Positions 1-5,210 of a stretch of 6,481 nt of DNA are shown in pieces. This stretch comes from Candidatus Hydrothermota bacterium (GTDB lineage: Bacteria; Hydrothermota; Hydrothermia; UBA1063). The stretch lies in the NCBI GenBank assembly GCA_003644895.1, contig QNDO01000086.1, positions 1-6,481 of the forward strand, in the 5' to 3' direction. Every line of letters begins with the position of its first letter. Positions within the stretch are counted from its first letter, which is position 1. The notes under the pieces were generated by a model, which did no database searches, had not been told where the DNA came from, and worked only from the letters and a program-made list of their open reading frames with translations. A program made the translations under genes and the position numbers.

Positions 1-2
1 GA

Positions 3-1160
3 ATATTATTAAAAAACTTAAAAGTTGTTACTCCATGCAGAATAGCTGAAGCAGAAGATATTCTGATAGAGGGAAGAAAAATAAAGGAACTGAGGCGCGA
101 TATAAATGAAAAGGAAGCAGATATTATTTTTGATCTTTCTGGTAAGATAGCGTCCCCGGGATTTGTAGATTTACATGTTCATGGTGCCATGAATCACGAT
201 TTCACCGAGGCAACCGAAGAATCCATACAGGAAATAGTTAAACATTTCCTGCGTCATGGTACCACAGGACTTCTGGCTACTCTATATACAAAACCCAAGG
301 AAATGCTGATCCAAGACGTCAGAAATATAGTGAGATACATGGAATGGGGAGAAGCAGATAGGACTGTTATGGGCATCCATATTGAGGGTCCTTTTATAAA
401 TCCTGAAATGCACGGGGCTATGAGGAAAGATTATGTATGGAGGCCCTCTCTCGAGGACTGGTACTTATTACGGGATGCAGGCAGGAATTATATAAAGCTT
501 ATGACTATTGCACCAGAGGTGGAAGGTTCCATGGAAATAATCAGAGATGCATCCTTACACGGTATAGTTCCGTCACTGGGTCACTCAAAGGCTCCGTTTG
601 ATCTTATTGAAGAAGCAATTGATAATGGAATGGCACATGTAACACATATTTTTAACGCCATGGAGCCCTTACATCATAGAAAACCTGGGGTTTTGACAGC
701 TGCTCTTTTAAGAGATGAATTGAAGGTACAACTTATCGGTGATGGGTTTCATATACATCCAGCGATAATAAAGCTACTTTACAAATTGAAAGGCCATACG
801 GGTATTATTCTGATAACCGATGCCATCAGAGTTGCAGGTATGCCCGATGGTGAATATACTTTTTCAGGTCAGAGAGTTTTTATAAAAGAAGGGAAGGTGG
901 TTCTGGAGGATGGTACCCTTGCCGGTTCCAGTCTTACCCTTGATAGGGCTGTGAAGAATATGGTGAAATTATGTGACATACCTCTCACTCATGCGGTGAG
1001 GATGGCGTCATTAAATCCTATTAGAGTTCTGGGTAAAGAGCATAGAAAGGGAATTCTGGCTGTCGGGAAAGATGCGGATATTGTCATCATGGATGAAGAC
1101 TTTAATGTTCTTATGACCATTCAGGAAGGGAATGTAAGATTCAATGCTCTCGAAGGGTGA
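3..1160 (+). CDS. nagA: N-acetylglucosamine-6-phosphate deacetylase, 5' end cut by window edge
   Basis: NagA removes the acetyl group from N-acetylglucosamine-6-phosphate, giving glucosamine-6-phosphate and acetate. It acts in the cytoplasm in amino-sugar catabolism and cell-wall recycling. The frame is open from the first full codon at 3, giving 385 visible residues against about 380-390 for the family, so only the start codon and perhaps a few residues are missing. Amidohydrolase hallmarks lie in order (visible-residue numbering): metal-binding DLHVHG (His58, His60), GIHIEGPF (Glu128), SLGHS (His194), VTHIFNAM (His215) followed by the NagA signature PLHHRKPG, GDGFHIHP (His250) and the catalytic ITDA (Asp273). 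The C-terminal DGTLAGSSLTLD and GKDADIVIMD stretches are also typical. The first ATG in view, at 189, lies after the HxH motif and is not the true start. All catalytic positions are intact. The 3' end overlaps the convergent MOSC gene. Confidence 0.95.
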   Translation: MLLKNLKVVTPCRIAEAEDILIEGRKIKELRRDINEKEADIIFDLSGKIASPGFVDLHVHGAMNHDFTEATEESIQEIVKHFLRHGTTGLLATLYTKPKEMLIQDVRNIVRYMEWGEADRTVMGIHIEGPFINPEMHGAMRKDYVWRPSLEDWYLLRDAGRNYIKLMTIAPEVEGSMEIIRDASLHGIVPSLGHSKAPFDLIEEAIDNGMAHVTHIFNAMEPLHHRKPGVLTAALLRDELKVQLIGDGFHIHPAIIKLLYKLKGHTGIILITDAIRVAGMPDGEYTFSGQRVFIKEGKVVLEDGTLAGSSLTLDRAVKNMVKLCDIPLTHAVRMASLNPIRVLGKEHRKGILAVGKDADIVIMDEDFNVLMTIQEGNVRFNALEG

Positions 1161-1593
1161 TAGTATCACCCGGTTTTATTATACCACCTTTAATAACTTT
1201 TGCAAAAACTCCTTCTTTAGGCATTACACATTTTCCTGTAATTCTCATAATATTGCATGCTGTGTGACATTTCTTACCAATCTGAGTGATCTCAAGAACA
1301 ACGCCTCGATTTGTTATGATACGCTGACCGACTCTGAAATCCTCTGGCTTAATGTTCTCACTTAGGGTAATATTTTCTGCAAAATCCCCTGGATTCACAT
1401 CAAGTCCAAGAGCCCTTATCTTCTGTATACTTTTCATTGATAGGAGAGAAACCTGCCTCTGACTTCCCTGATGTGCATCTCCCTTAACCCCGATATCTTT
1501 TATAAGGATGATCCCTCTCACAGGGGTTTTAGGAGTCCCCTTCTTTACACTTATGTTCACAGAGATAACATAAGCATTCCTCGTTTTCCTCAT
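1141..1593 (-). CDS. Stand-alone MOSC domain protein
   Basis: This 150-residue protein is a single MOSC domain (named after the MoCo sulfurase C-terminus). Such beta-rich domains are associated with molybdenum cofactor handling and with sulfur carriage to metal-sulfur clusters; the substrate of short stand-alone bacterial forms is mostly unproven. Landmarks seen are GDAHQG (residues 38-43), SLLSM (49-53), NPGDFAEN (67-74), the KCHTACNI stretch with Cys109 and Cys113, another cysteine at 122 in GKCVMPKEGVFAKV, and a C-terminal PGD. The conserved cysteine region is intact. Length is normal for a single-domain member; there is no fused MoaB-like domain. The ATG at 1593 has no Shine-Dalgarno sequence but has a TAAAAT box 6 nt before it, suggesting a leaderless transcript. 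The gene converges on nagA and overlaps it by 20 bp. No molybdenum cofactor gene is visible nearby. Confidence 0.9.
   Translation of the reverse strand: MRKTRNAYVISVNISVKKGTPKTPVRGIILIKDIGVKGDAHQGSQRQVSLLSMKSIQKIRALGLDVNPGDFAENITLSENIKPEDFRVGQRIITNRGVVLEITQIGKKCHTACNIMRITGKCVMPKEGVFAKVIKGGIIKPGDTITLREH
1155..1180 (+). terminator. Hairpin over the nagA stop codon, possible weak terminator
   Basis: GGGTGAT (1155-1161) pairs perfectly with ATCACCC (1165-1171) around a 3-nt AGT loop. The sequence after it is GGTTTTATT, a short T-rich run. The stem includes the nagA TGA stop and lies inside the 3' coding end of the opposite-strand MOSC gene. The T-rich flank is on the nagA side only, so any terminator function would favour nagA. 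The U-tract is short, so this is a modest candidate. Confidence 0.45.
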
Positions 1594-1599
1594 GATTCA

Positions 1600-1628
1600 A
1601 TTTTAAGCCAGCCTTCAAGTATTTAAAA
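1600..1628 (-). promoter_or_regulatory. Predicted leaderless promoter for the MOSC gene
   Basis: On the minus strand the -10-like hexamer TAAAAT occupies 1605-1600, and the ATG begins at 1593 after the 6-nt spacer TGAATC. A start about 7 nt after the -10 would fall on the A of the ATG. The -35 region 17 bp upstream (TTTTAA, 1628-1623) is a poor match to TTGACA. No purine-rich Shine-Dalgarno sequence lies at the usual distance from the start codon. Confidence 0.45.
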
Positions 1629-1634
1629 CTTTTC

Positions 1635-1663
1635 TTTACTCTTTATCAGTTTGATTTTAAAAT
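1635..1663 (+). promoter_or_regulatory. Predicted leaderless promoter for the five-gene membrane operon
   Basis: TTTACT (1635-1640), 17 bp, then TAAAAT (1658-1663) resembles a sigma-70-type promoter: the -35 matches TTGACA at 4 of 6 positions. Six nucleotides (ATCCGT) separate the -10 from the ATG at 1670, so transcription would start on or next to the start codon. No Shine-Dalgarno sequence precedes this gene, in contrast to the strong ones before all four following genes. Confidence 0.5.
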
Positions 1664-1669
1664 ATCCGT

Positions 1670-1987
1670 ATGTTCGATGAGATTTTCTACATAAATCCAG
1701 AATATCATAAAGCCCTTGATGATATCGAGTCCATGTATTACAACGGCCTTGACATTTCTTTTATACTTCTTGAAATGAAAAGATATGTTGAAAAAAATGC
1801 ATTTTCTCCCGGAGAAAAAGAAGGGCTTATGCAATATCTTATTATGTTTTTGAGAAAGTTCCTCAAGGATGAAGGAGATAATGAGTCTTTGAGGATACTG
1901 GATAGTATCCTTGATTCTATAGAAAATTATGATGAACTGGAGGAAATATATCAAGAAGATTTTGGCAAGCAGGAAGAATCAGATTAA
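1670..1987 (+). CDS. Small, very acidic helical protein, first gene of the membrane operon
   Basis: I do not recognise this 105-residue protein. It carries 27 Asp/Glu against about 10 Lys/Arg, with acidity concentrated in the last 40 residues (for example DELEEIYQED near 88-97). It has no signal peptide, membrane segment or cysteine. The pattern of charged and hydrophobic residues suggests two or three helices: roughly 11-44, 47-66 (LMQYLIMFLRKFLK, amphipathic) and 71-97. It is probably a soluble cytoplasmic protein. The ATG at 1670 is chosen because it lies exactly 6 nt after a TAAAAT box and fits a leaderless start; no Shine-Dalgarno sequence is present. It ends 13 bp before the next gene, and the intervening bases hold that gene's Shine-Dalgarno site, so it is almost certainly in the same transcript. 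A role as an accessory or regulatory partner of the membrane proteins is a guess from context. An opposite-strand open frame here is less plausible. Confidence 0.75.
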   Translation: MFDEIFYINPEYHKALDDIESMYYNGLDISFILLEMKRYVEKNAFSPGEKEGLMQYLIMFLRKFLKDEGDNESLRILDSILDSIENYDELEEIYQEDFGKQEESD

Positions 1988-1996
1988 AAAGGAGGT
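1988..1996 (+). promoter_or_regulatory. Strong Shine-Dalgarno site of the DUF6754 gene
   Basis: AAAGGAGGT directly follows the TAA of the 105-residue gene (the match ends at 1996) and stands about 5 nt from the ATG at 2001. It fixes the start of the following gene. Confidence 0.85.
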
Positions 1997-2000
1997 GTAA

Positions 2001-3086
2001 ATGATCTGGATTTACCTTATTATTACCCTACTGGGTAATGCTCCTCCTCGGGTATTTGATGTCCCCAATGACGGCGGAAATGCTTTGAGGGTGGAATGGC
2101 AGTTACCACCTGATAGCTTAGGGAAAGTAGACTCTATGCTGATTTTGAGAAAAACACTGCCCGAAGGGAAAGTGGACACTGTAGCGAAGGCTTTTACCAA
2201 TCACCCTGAATTTGTTGATGAGGGAGTAAATTATAAAAAGGCTTACCGATACAGCATATTATATTTCATTGGGCCCGTTCAAATTCAGAGTAAATGGTCC
2301 TCTCCGGCAAAGCCTATTGCCAGCTGGATAGATACCCGAAAGATACCTCTCTTTATCCTGATGATACTGTACACCACGATTTTACTGGTCTATATCTTCA
2401 CTGCCCGTAAAGGTAGAGAGTTGTATTTGAGACCCATTGCAGGACTTGAAGCAGTGGACGAAGCTGTAGGTAGAGCTACGGAAATGGGGCGACCAATTGT
2501 TTATATTCCAGGGCTTTCCACTATTTCTGATGTTGCTACCATTGCAGCGCTCAACATCCTTGCACACATAACCAAGAAGGCAGGGGAATACGAAACCAAA
2601 ATTATTGTTCCTGTCAGAAATCCGGTAGTTTATACAATTGCCCGGGAGGTTGTAAAGGAAGCTTATTATACCATTGGAAGACCTGATCTGTTTGATCCAG
2701 GTCAGGTATACTTTGCTACAGATAGCCAGTTTGGTTACGCTGCTCATGTCTCAGCATTGATGGCCAGAGAAAAAAGTGCAACCAACTTCTTCATGGGAAT
2801 GTTCTGGGCTGAATCTCTTATTCTGGCAGAGACTGGGGCCTCCACAGGAGCCATTCAGGTTGCAGGGACAGATGCTGTCACTCAATTACCTTTCTTTGTG
2901 GTAACATGTGATTACACTCTTATTGGTGAGGAATTATATGCAGCCAGTGCATATCTTTCCAAAGAGCCTCTTTTGACTGCCTCAATTAAAGGACAGGACC
3001 AGATGAAATTGTTGATTATGGTAGCCATGATTTTACTTTCCCTTCTGAGTGTATTCGGTGTGAACATAACCCTTGGGTTATTTTAA
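2001..3086 (+). CDS. Signal peptide/FN3-like/TM/DUF6754/TM membrane protein
   Basis: A 361-residue envelope protein of unknown function. A short hydrophobic N-terminus (residues 1-12) looks like a signal peptide. Residues about 16-108 resemble a fibronectin type III fold (LRVEWQLPPD, then KAYRYSILYFI and SKWSSPAKP). A membrane segment spans about 115-134 and is followed by basic ARKGR. A globular domain runs from about 141 to 335 and is closed by a second membrane segment at 337-361. The globular part (RPIAGLEAVDEAVGRATEMG, then GRPIVYIPG at 163-171 and IIVPVRNPVV at 201-210) matches my memory of the uncharacterised Pfam family DUF6754; no search was run. The positive-inside rule puts the FN3-like part outside and the DUF6754 part in the cytoplasm. 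ATG 2001 is fixed by a strong Shine-Dalgarno site. It is the second gene of the operon, and 13 bp separate it from the next. No catalytic motif is evident. Confidence 0.85.
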   Translation: MIWIYLIITLLGNAPPRVFDVPNDGGNALRVEWQLPPDSLGKVDSMLILRKTLPEGKVDTVAKAFTNHPEFVDEGVNYKKAYRYSILYFIGPVQIQSKWSSPAKPIASWIDTRKIPLFILMILYTTILLVYIFTARKGRELYLRPIAGLEAVDEAVGRATEMGRPIVYIPGLSTISDVATIAALNILAHITKKAGEYETKIIVPVRNPVVYTIAREVVKEAYYTIGRPDLFDPGQVYFATDSQFGYAAHVSALMAREKSATNFFMGMFWAESLILAETGASTGAIQVAGTDAVTQLPFFVVTCDYTLIGEELYAASAYLSKEPLLTASIKGQDQMKLLIMVAMILLSLLSVFGVNITLGLF

Positions 3087-3093
3087 AGGAGGT
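3085..3093 (+). promoter_or_regulatory. Shine-Dalgarno site deciding a GTG start
   Basis: AAAGGAGGT overlaps the TAA stop of the DUF6754 gene and stands 6 nt before GTG at 3100. It supports this non-ATG start for the following gene. Confidence 0.85.
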
Positions 3094-3099
3094 TAGAAA

Positions 3100-3714
3100 G
3101 TGTTACAGAGAAGAATACCACTTGTCATAGTTTTTATAACAGGTGTATTGATGAGTATCCAATATTTTATCCCTCATCCTGTATCTCAGTCTGCTTATAA
3201 TATTGCACTTACGTGGTTCAGAGGGGTGGCTTCAATGGCATATGCCATAGCAGTTATCAGTTTTGTGAGGCATCATTCAAGGCGCCTGAAACAGCCCCAG
3301 AATAGCTTTTACAGTGCAGTTGCACTTGCAGCCTTCCTTTTTATGTGCATTGTGGGATTTGGGTTCGGGATAGGAGAAGGCACCATATTTGCCAAGATGT
3401 ATCTGAATGTTCAGGTTCCCCTCCAGGCGACTACATTTTCACTCCTTGCTTTTTATATGGCATCTGCTGCATACCGAGCTTTCAGGGTGAAGGGACTTGA
3501 AGCTACCTTACTTCTTATAACTGCTTTTATTGTGATGTTTGGTGTTACCACCATTGGTAATTATATTCCATTTATTCCAAAACTTACAGAGTGGCTTATG
3601 GCAGTTCCTAATCTTGCATCCAAAAGAGGGATACTCATAGGCGTTGGACTTGGTATGATTTCGACATCCCTGAAAATAATACTGGGTATTGAAAGAAACT
3701 GGCTGGGAGGATAA
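3100..3714 (+). CDS. Six-TM membrane protein of the DUF6754 operon
   Basis: A 204-residue polytopic membrane protein of unknown function. Hydrophobic segments lie at about 6-24, 41-57, 71-91, 107-125, 134-153 and 177-196. Basic loops (MLQRR at the N-terminus; HHSRRLK at 58-64; YRAFRVKG at 125-132; IERNW at the end) suggest both termini face the cytoplasm. The C-terminal stretch KRGILIGVGLGMIST (175-189) followed by LGIERNWLGG is rich in glycine and is the part most likely to be conserved. No transporter, enzyme or peptidase signature is recognised. Translation begins at GTG 3100 behind a strong Shine-Dalgarno site. The last two codons, GGA GGA (Gly-Gly), also supply the Shine-Dalgarno site of the next gene, whose ATG begins 1 bp after this stop. 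Such coupling suggests the two products are made in step and assemble together. Confidence 0.85.
   Translation: MLQRRIPLVIVFITGVLMSIQYFIPHPVSQSAYNIALTWFRGVASMAYAIAVISFVRHHSRRLKQPQNSFYSAVALAAFLFMCIVGFGFGIGEGTIFAKMYLNVQVPLQATTFSLLAFYMASAAYRAFRVKGLEATLLLITAFIVMFGVTTIGNYIPFIPKLTEWLMAVPNLASKRGILIGVGLGMISTSLKIILGIERNWLGG
3705..3710 (+). promoter_or_regulatory. Shine-Dalgarno site of the 284-residue gene
   Basis: GGGAGG lies in the final codons of the upstream gene, 5 nt before ATG 3716. It favours 3716 over the in-frame ATG at 3689, which would overlap the upstream gene and add nine residues not needed by the protein. Confidence 0.8.
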
Positions 3715-3715
3715 G

Positions 3716-4570
3716 ATGAGAGACTTTCTGATTAAATTGAGCAAGATTGAAAGAAGATATATTTATTTGGCTCTCTTTCTTGCATTGACATTACCCCTGA
3801 TTTTTCCACCAAATTTTCCGCAAAAAATGTCTCCAACAGTCAAATCTGTGTTTGAATTTATAGATACCTTGCCTCCAGGTTCTCATGTGTTGCTTTCTGC
3901 AGATTATGACGCATCCGTTTTACCTGAAGTTGACCCTATGTACAGAGCGGTACTTAAACACTGTATTCTTAGAGGTGTGATTCCTATTGGTATGACTCTC
4001 TATCCTCAGGGTGCAGTTCTTGCTCTGGATGCCTTCAAGGAGGCAGAGGAGTATCTCGGAGCTAGGAGGGACACGGACTATGTGTTCTTGGGGTATCAGG
4101 CGGGCTTTCAGGCTGTTATTCTCGGCATCGGGGAGAATATCAAGAATGTTTTCCCGAAAGATTATTTTGGAACACCAATTGATTCAATACCTGCTATGAG
4201 AGGAGTTAATAATTATAAGGATATTGCTCTGGTCATAAGTTTCTCCGGTTCTTCAGTCCCGGTAACCTGGGTTATATATGCATATTCCAAATACCACCAA
4301 AAAGTTGCTGCGGCAGTGACAGCAGTTAGTGCAGCTGATTTTTATCCCTACATACAGACAGGACAGTTTGTGGGAATGCTCGCCGGTATGAAAGGAGCTG
4401 CAGAATACGAATACGCGGTGCGTAAGATAATGAAAGACGAGGGGATTGAGAAATTGCCTCCAGCAAAAGCTGTTAAGGGAATGGATGCCAATTCAATAGG
4501 CCATCTTTTAATAATGCTCTTTATAATAATCGGAAACTTGGGTTATTTTGCTGCTAAAAGGAGGAAATAA
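3716..4570 (+). CDS. TM/soluble domain/TM protein of the DUF6754 operon
   Basis: A 284-residue protein anchored at both ends, function unknown. A basic N-terminus (residues 1-14, ending IERR) precedes a membrane segment at about 15-32. A soluble domain of about 225 residues follows, then a second membrane segment at about 262-279 and a basic KRRK tail. The positive-inside rule places the soluble domain outside the cytoplasm. It alternates predicted strands and helices in a Rossmann-like way: HVLLSADYD (57-65), GVIPIGMTLYP (87-97), DYVFLGY (121-127), DIALVISFSGSS (169-180). There is no recognisable catalytic motif. Its later part (TAVSAADFYPYIQTGQF, 202-218) weakly resembles residues about 290-316 of the DUF6754 protein, hinting at a shared fold. 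The start at 3716 is set by a good Shine-Dalgarno site, 1 bp after the upstream stop. The terminal Lys-Arg-Arg-Lys codons contain the next gene's Shine-Dalgarno site. Confidence 0.85.
   Translation: MRDFLIKLSKIERRYIYLALFLALTLPLIFPPNFPQKMSPTVKSVFEFIDTLPPGSHVLLSADYDASVLPEVDPMYRAVLKHCILRGVIPIGMTLYPQGAVLALDAFKEAEEYLGARRDTDYVFLGYQAGFQAVILGIGENIKNVFPKDYFGTPIDSIPAMRGVNNYKDIALVISFSGSSVPVTWVIYAYSKYHQKVAAAVTAVSAADFYPYIQTGQFVGMLAGMKGAAEYEYAVRKIMKDEGIEKLPPAKAVKGMDANSIGHLLIMLFIIIGNLGYFAAKRRK
4556..4564 (+). promoter_or_regulatory. Shine-Dalgarno site of the 210-residue gene
   Basis: AAAAGGAGG lies inside the last codons of the upstream gene and 7 nt before ATG 4572. It rules in 4572 and makes the in-frame ATG at 4548, which precedes it, unlikely. 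Confidence 0.85.
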
Positions 4571-4571
4571 A

Positions 4572-5204
4572 ATGCATATTTCAACAGATCCTTGGGTATG
4601 GGTTGCTGCCATTTTGACACTGGCAATCTTTACTTTTCTTTATAAAGACAATCCTTTGTTTAAATTTGCAGAACATCTTTTTGTTGGAGTAGCCACTGGA
4701 TATGGACTTGTTATTATCTATTTCAATGCTTTTAAGCCAAATCTATACCAGCCTCTTTTTGTTGAGCATAATCTTCTGTATATTATTCCTTTCTTCTTTG
4801 GCATCCTTTATTTCTCTGCTGCAATACCCAAGTTTTCTTATATGATGAGATGGCCAATTGCGCTTCTTCTAGGCATAGGTTCAGGTTTGAGTATCCCCTT
4901 ATCATTTCAGACTTACATAGTGGAGCATACAAAAAGCACCATTCTGCGTTTCCCTTATCCCAATGCTGCCCTTTTCATAAATGCCTTGATACTTTTCATT
5001 GGAGTGCTCACAGTTCTCATCTACTTCTACTTCTCGTATCCTCACAAAGGTGCCATAGGCACCATTTCCAGAATTGGTATCATATTTATTATGATTGGTT
5101 TTGGTGCTTCCTTTGGTTATACGGTTATGGCGAGATTTTCACTTCTTGTGGGAAGAATTCAATTTTTACTGGGACAGTGGCTTGGAATTCACACTGTGAT
5201 GTGA
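4572..5204 (+). CDS. Second six-TM membrane protein, last gene of the DUF6754 operon
   Basis: A 210-residue polytopic membrane protein of unknown function, rich in Phe, Ile and Leu. Hydrophobic segments lie at about 9-24, 36-53, 68-86, 94-112, 132-154 and 165-187. Basic loops after segments 1, 3 and 5 (YKDNPLFK, PKFSYMMR, YPHKGAIGTISR) suggest an N-out, C-out topology, opposite to that of the other six-TM subunit. The segment NPLFKFAEHLFVGVATGYG (27-45) carries polar residues and glycines at the edge of a membrane helix and stands out as a likely conserved motif. I recognise no transporter or enzyme family. The start at 4572 is 1 bp after the upstream stop and behind a strong Shine-Dalgarno site. 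It is the operon's last gene: the next gene converges from the other strand only 6 bp downstream. Confidence 0.85.
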   Translation: MHISTDPWVWVAAILTLAIFTFLYKDNPLFKFAEHLFVGVATGYGLVIIYFNAFKPNLYQPLFVEHNLLYIIPFFFGILYFSAAIPKFSYMMRWPIALLLGIGSGLSIPLSFQTYIVEHTKSTILRFPYPNAALFINALILFIGVLTVLIYFYFSYPHKGAIGTISRIGIIFIMIGFGASFGYTVMARFSLLVGRIQFLLGQWLGIHTVM

Positions 5205-5206
5205 AT
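5187..5206. terminator. Hairpin at the end of the membrane operon, uncertain terminator
   Basis: ATTCACA (5187-5193) pairs perfectly with TGTGAAT (5200-5206) around a 6-nt loop, CTGTGA. The stem contains the TGA stop of the last operon gene and the 5205-5210 gap between convergent genes. No clear U-run follows on either strand (TTATATTCTT begins at 5211 on the plus side). It may slow or end transcription from both directions, but it is not a textbook intrinsic terminator. Confidence 0.3.
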
Positions 5207-5210
5207 GGAG

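Noticed and set aside
189..1160. nagA starting at the ATG at 189
   Set aside because: The frame is open back to position 3 and encodes a typical NagA N-terminus including the HxH metal motif, so 189 is internal.
1802..1818. Perfect inverted repeat TTTTCTCC-C-GGAGAAAA inside the acidic protein gene
   Set aside because: An 8-bp dyad, but it encodes a plausible FSPGEK stretch, lies mid-gene and is not repeated elsewhere in the window; more likely chance than an operator.
1646..1954. Minus-strand open frame of 102 residues in the region of the small acidic gene
   Set aside because: It lies opposite the 105-residue plus-strand gene, which has better promoter placement and is linked to the next gene. 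Its product is low-complexity Phe/Ile/Lys-rich sequence, as expected from an antisense AT-rich frame.
3689..3715. Upstream ATG as start of the 284-residue gene
   Set aside because: It would overlap the previous gene by 26 bp without a ribosome site; ATG 3716 has a well-spaced GGGAGG.
4548..4571. Upstream ATG as start of the last operon gene
   Set aside because: It precedes the strong AAAAGGAGG site, which is correctly spaced for ATG 4572.
5049..5063. Short hairpin GGTGCC-ATA-GGCACC inside the last operon gene
   Set aside because: A 6-bp stem in coding sequence with no U-tract and far from any gene end; no supportable role.
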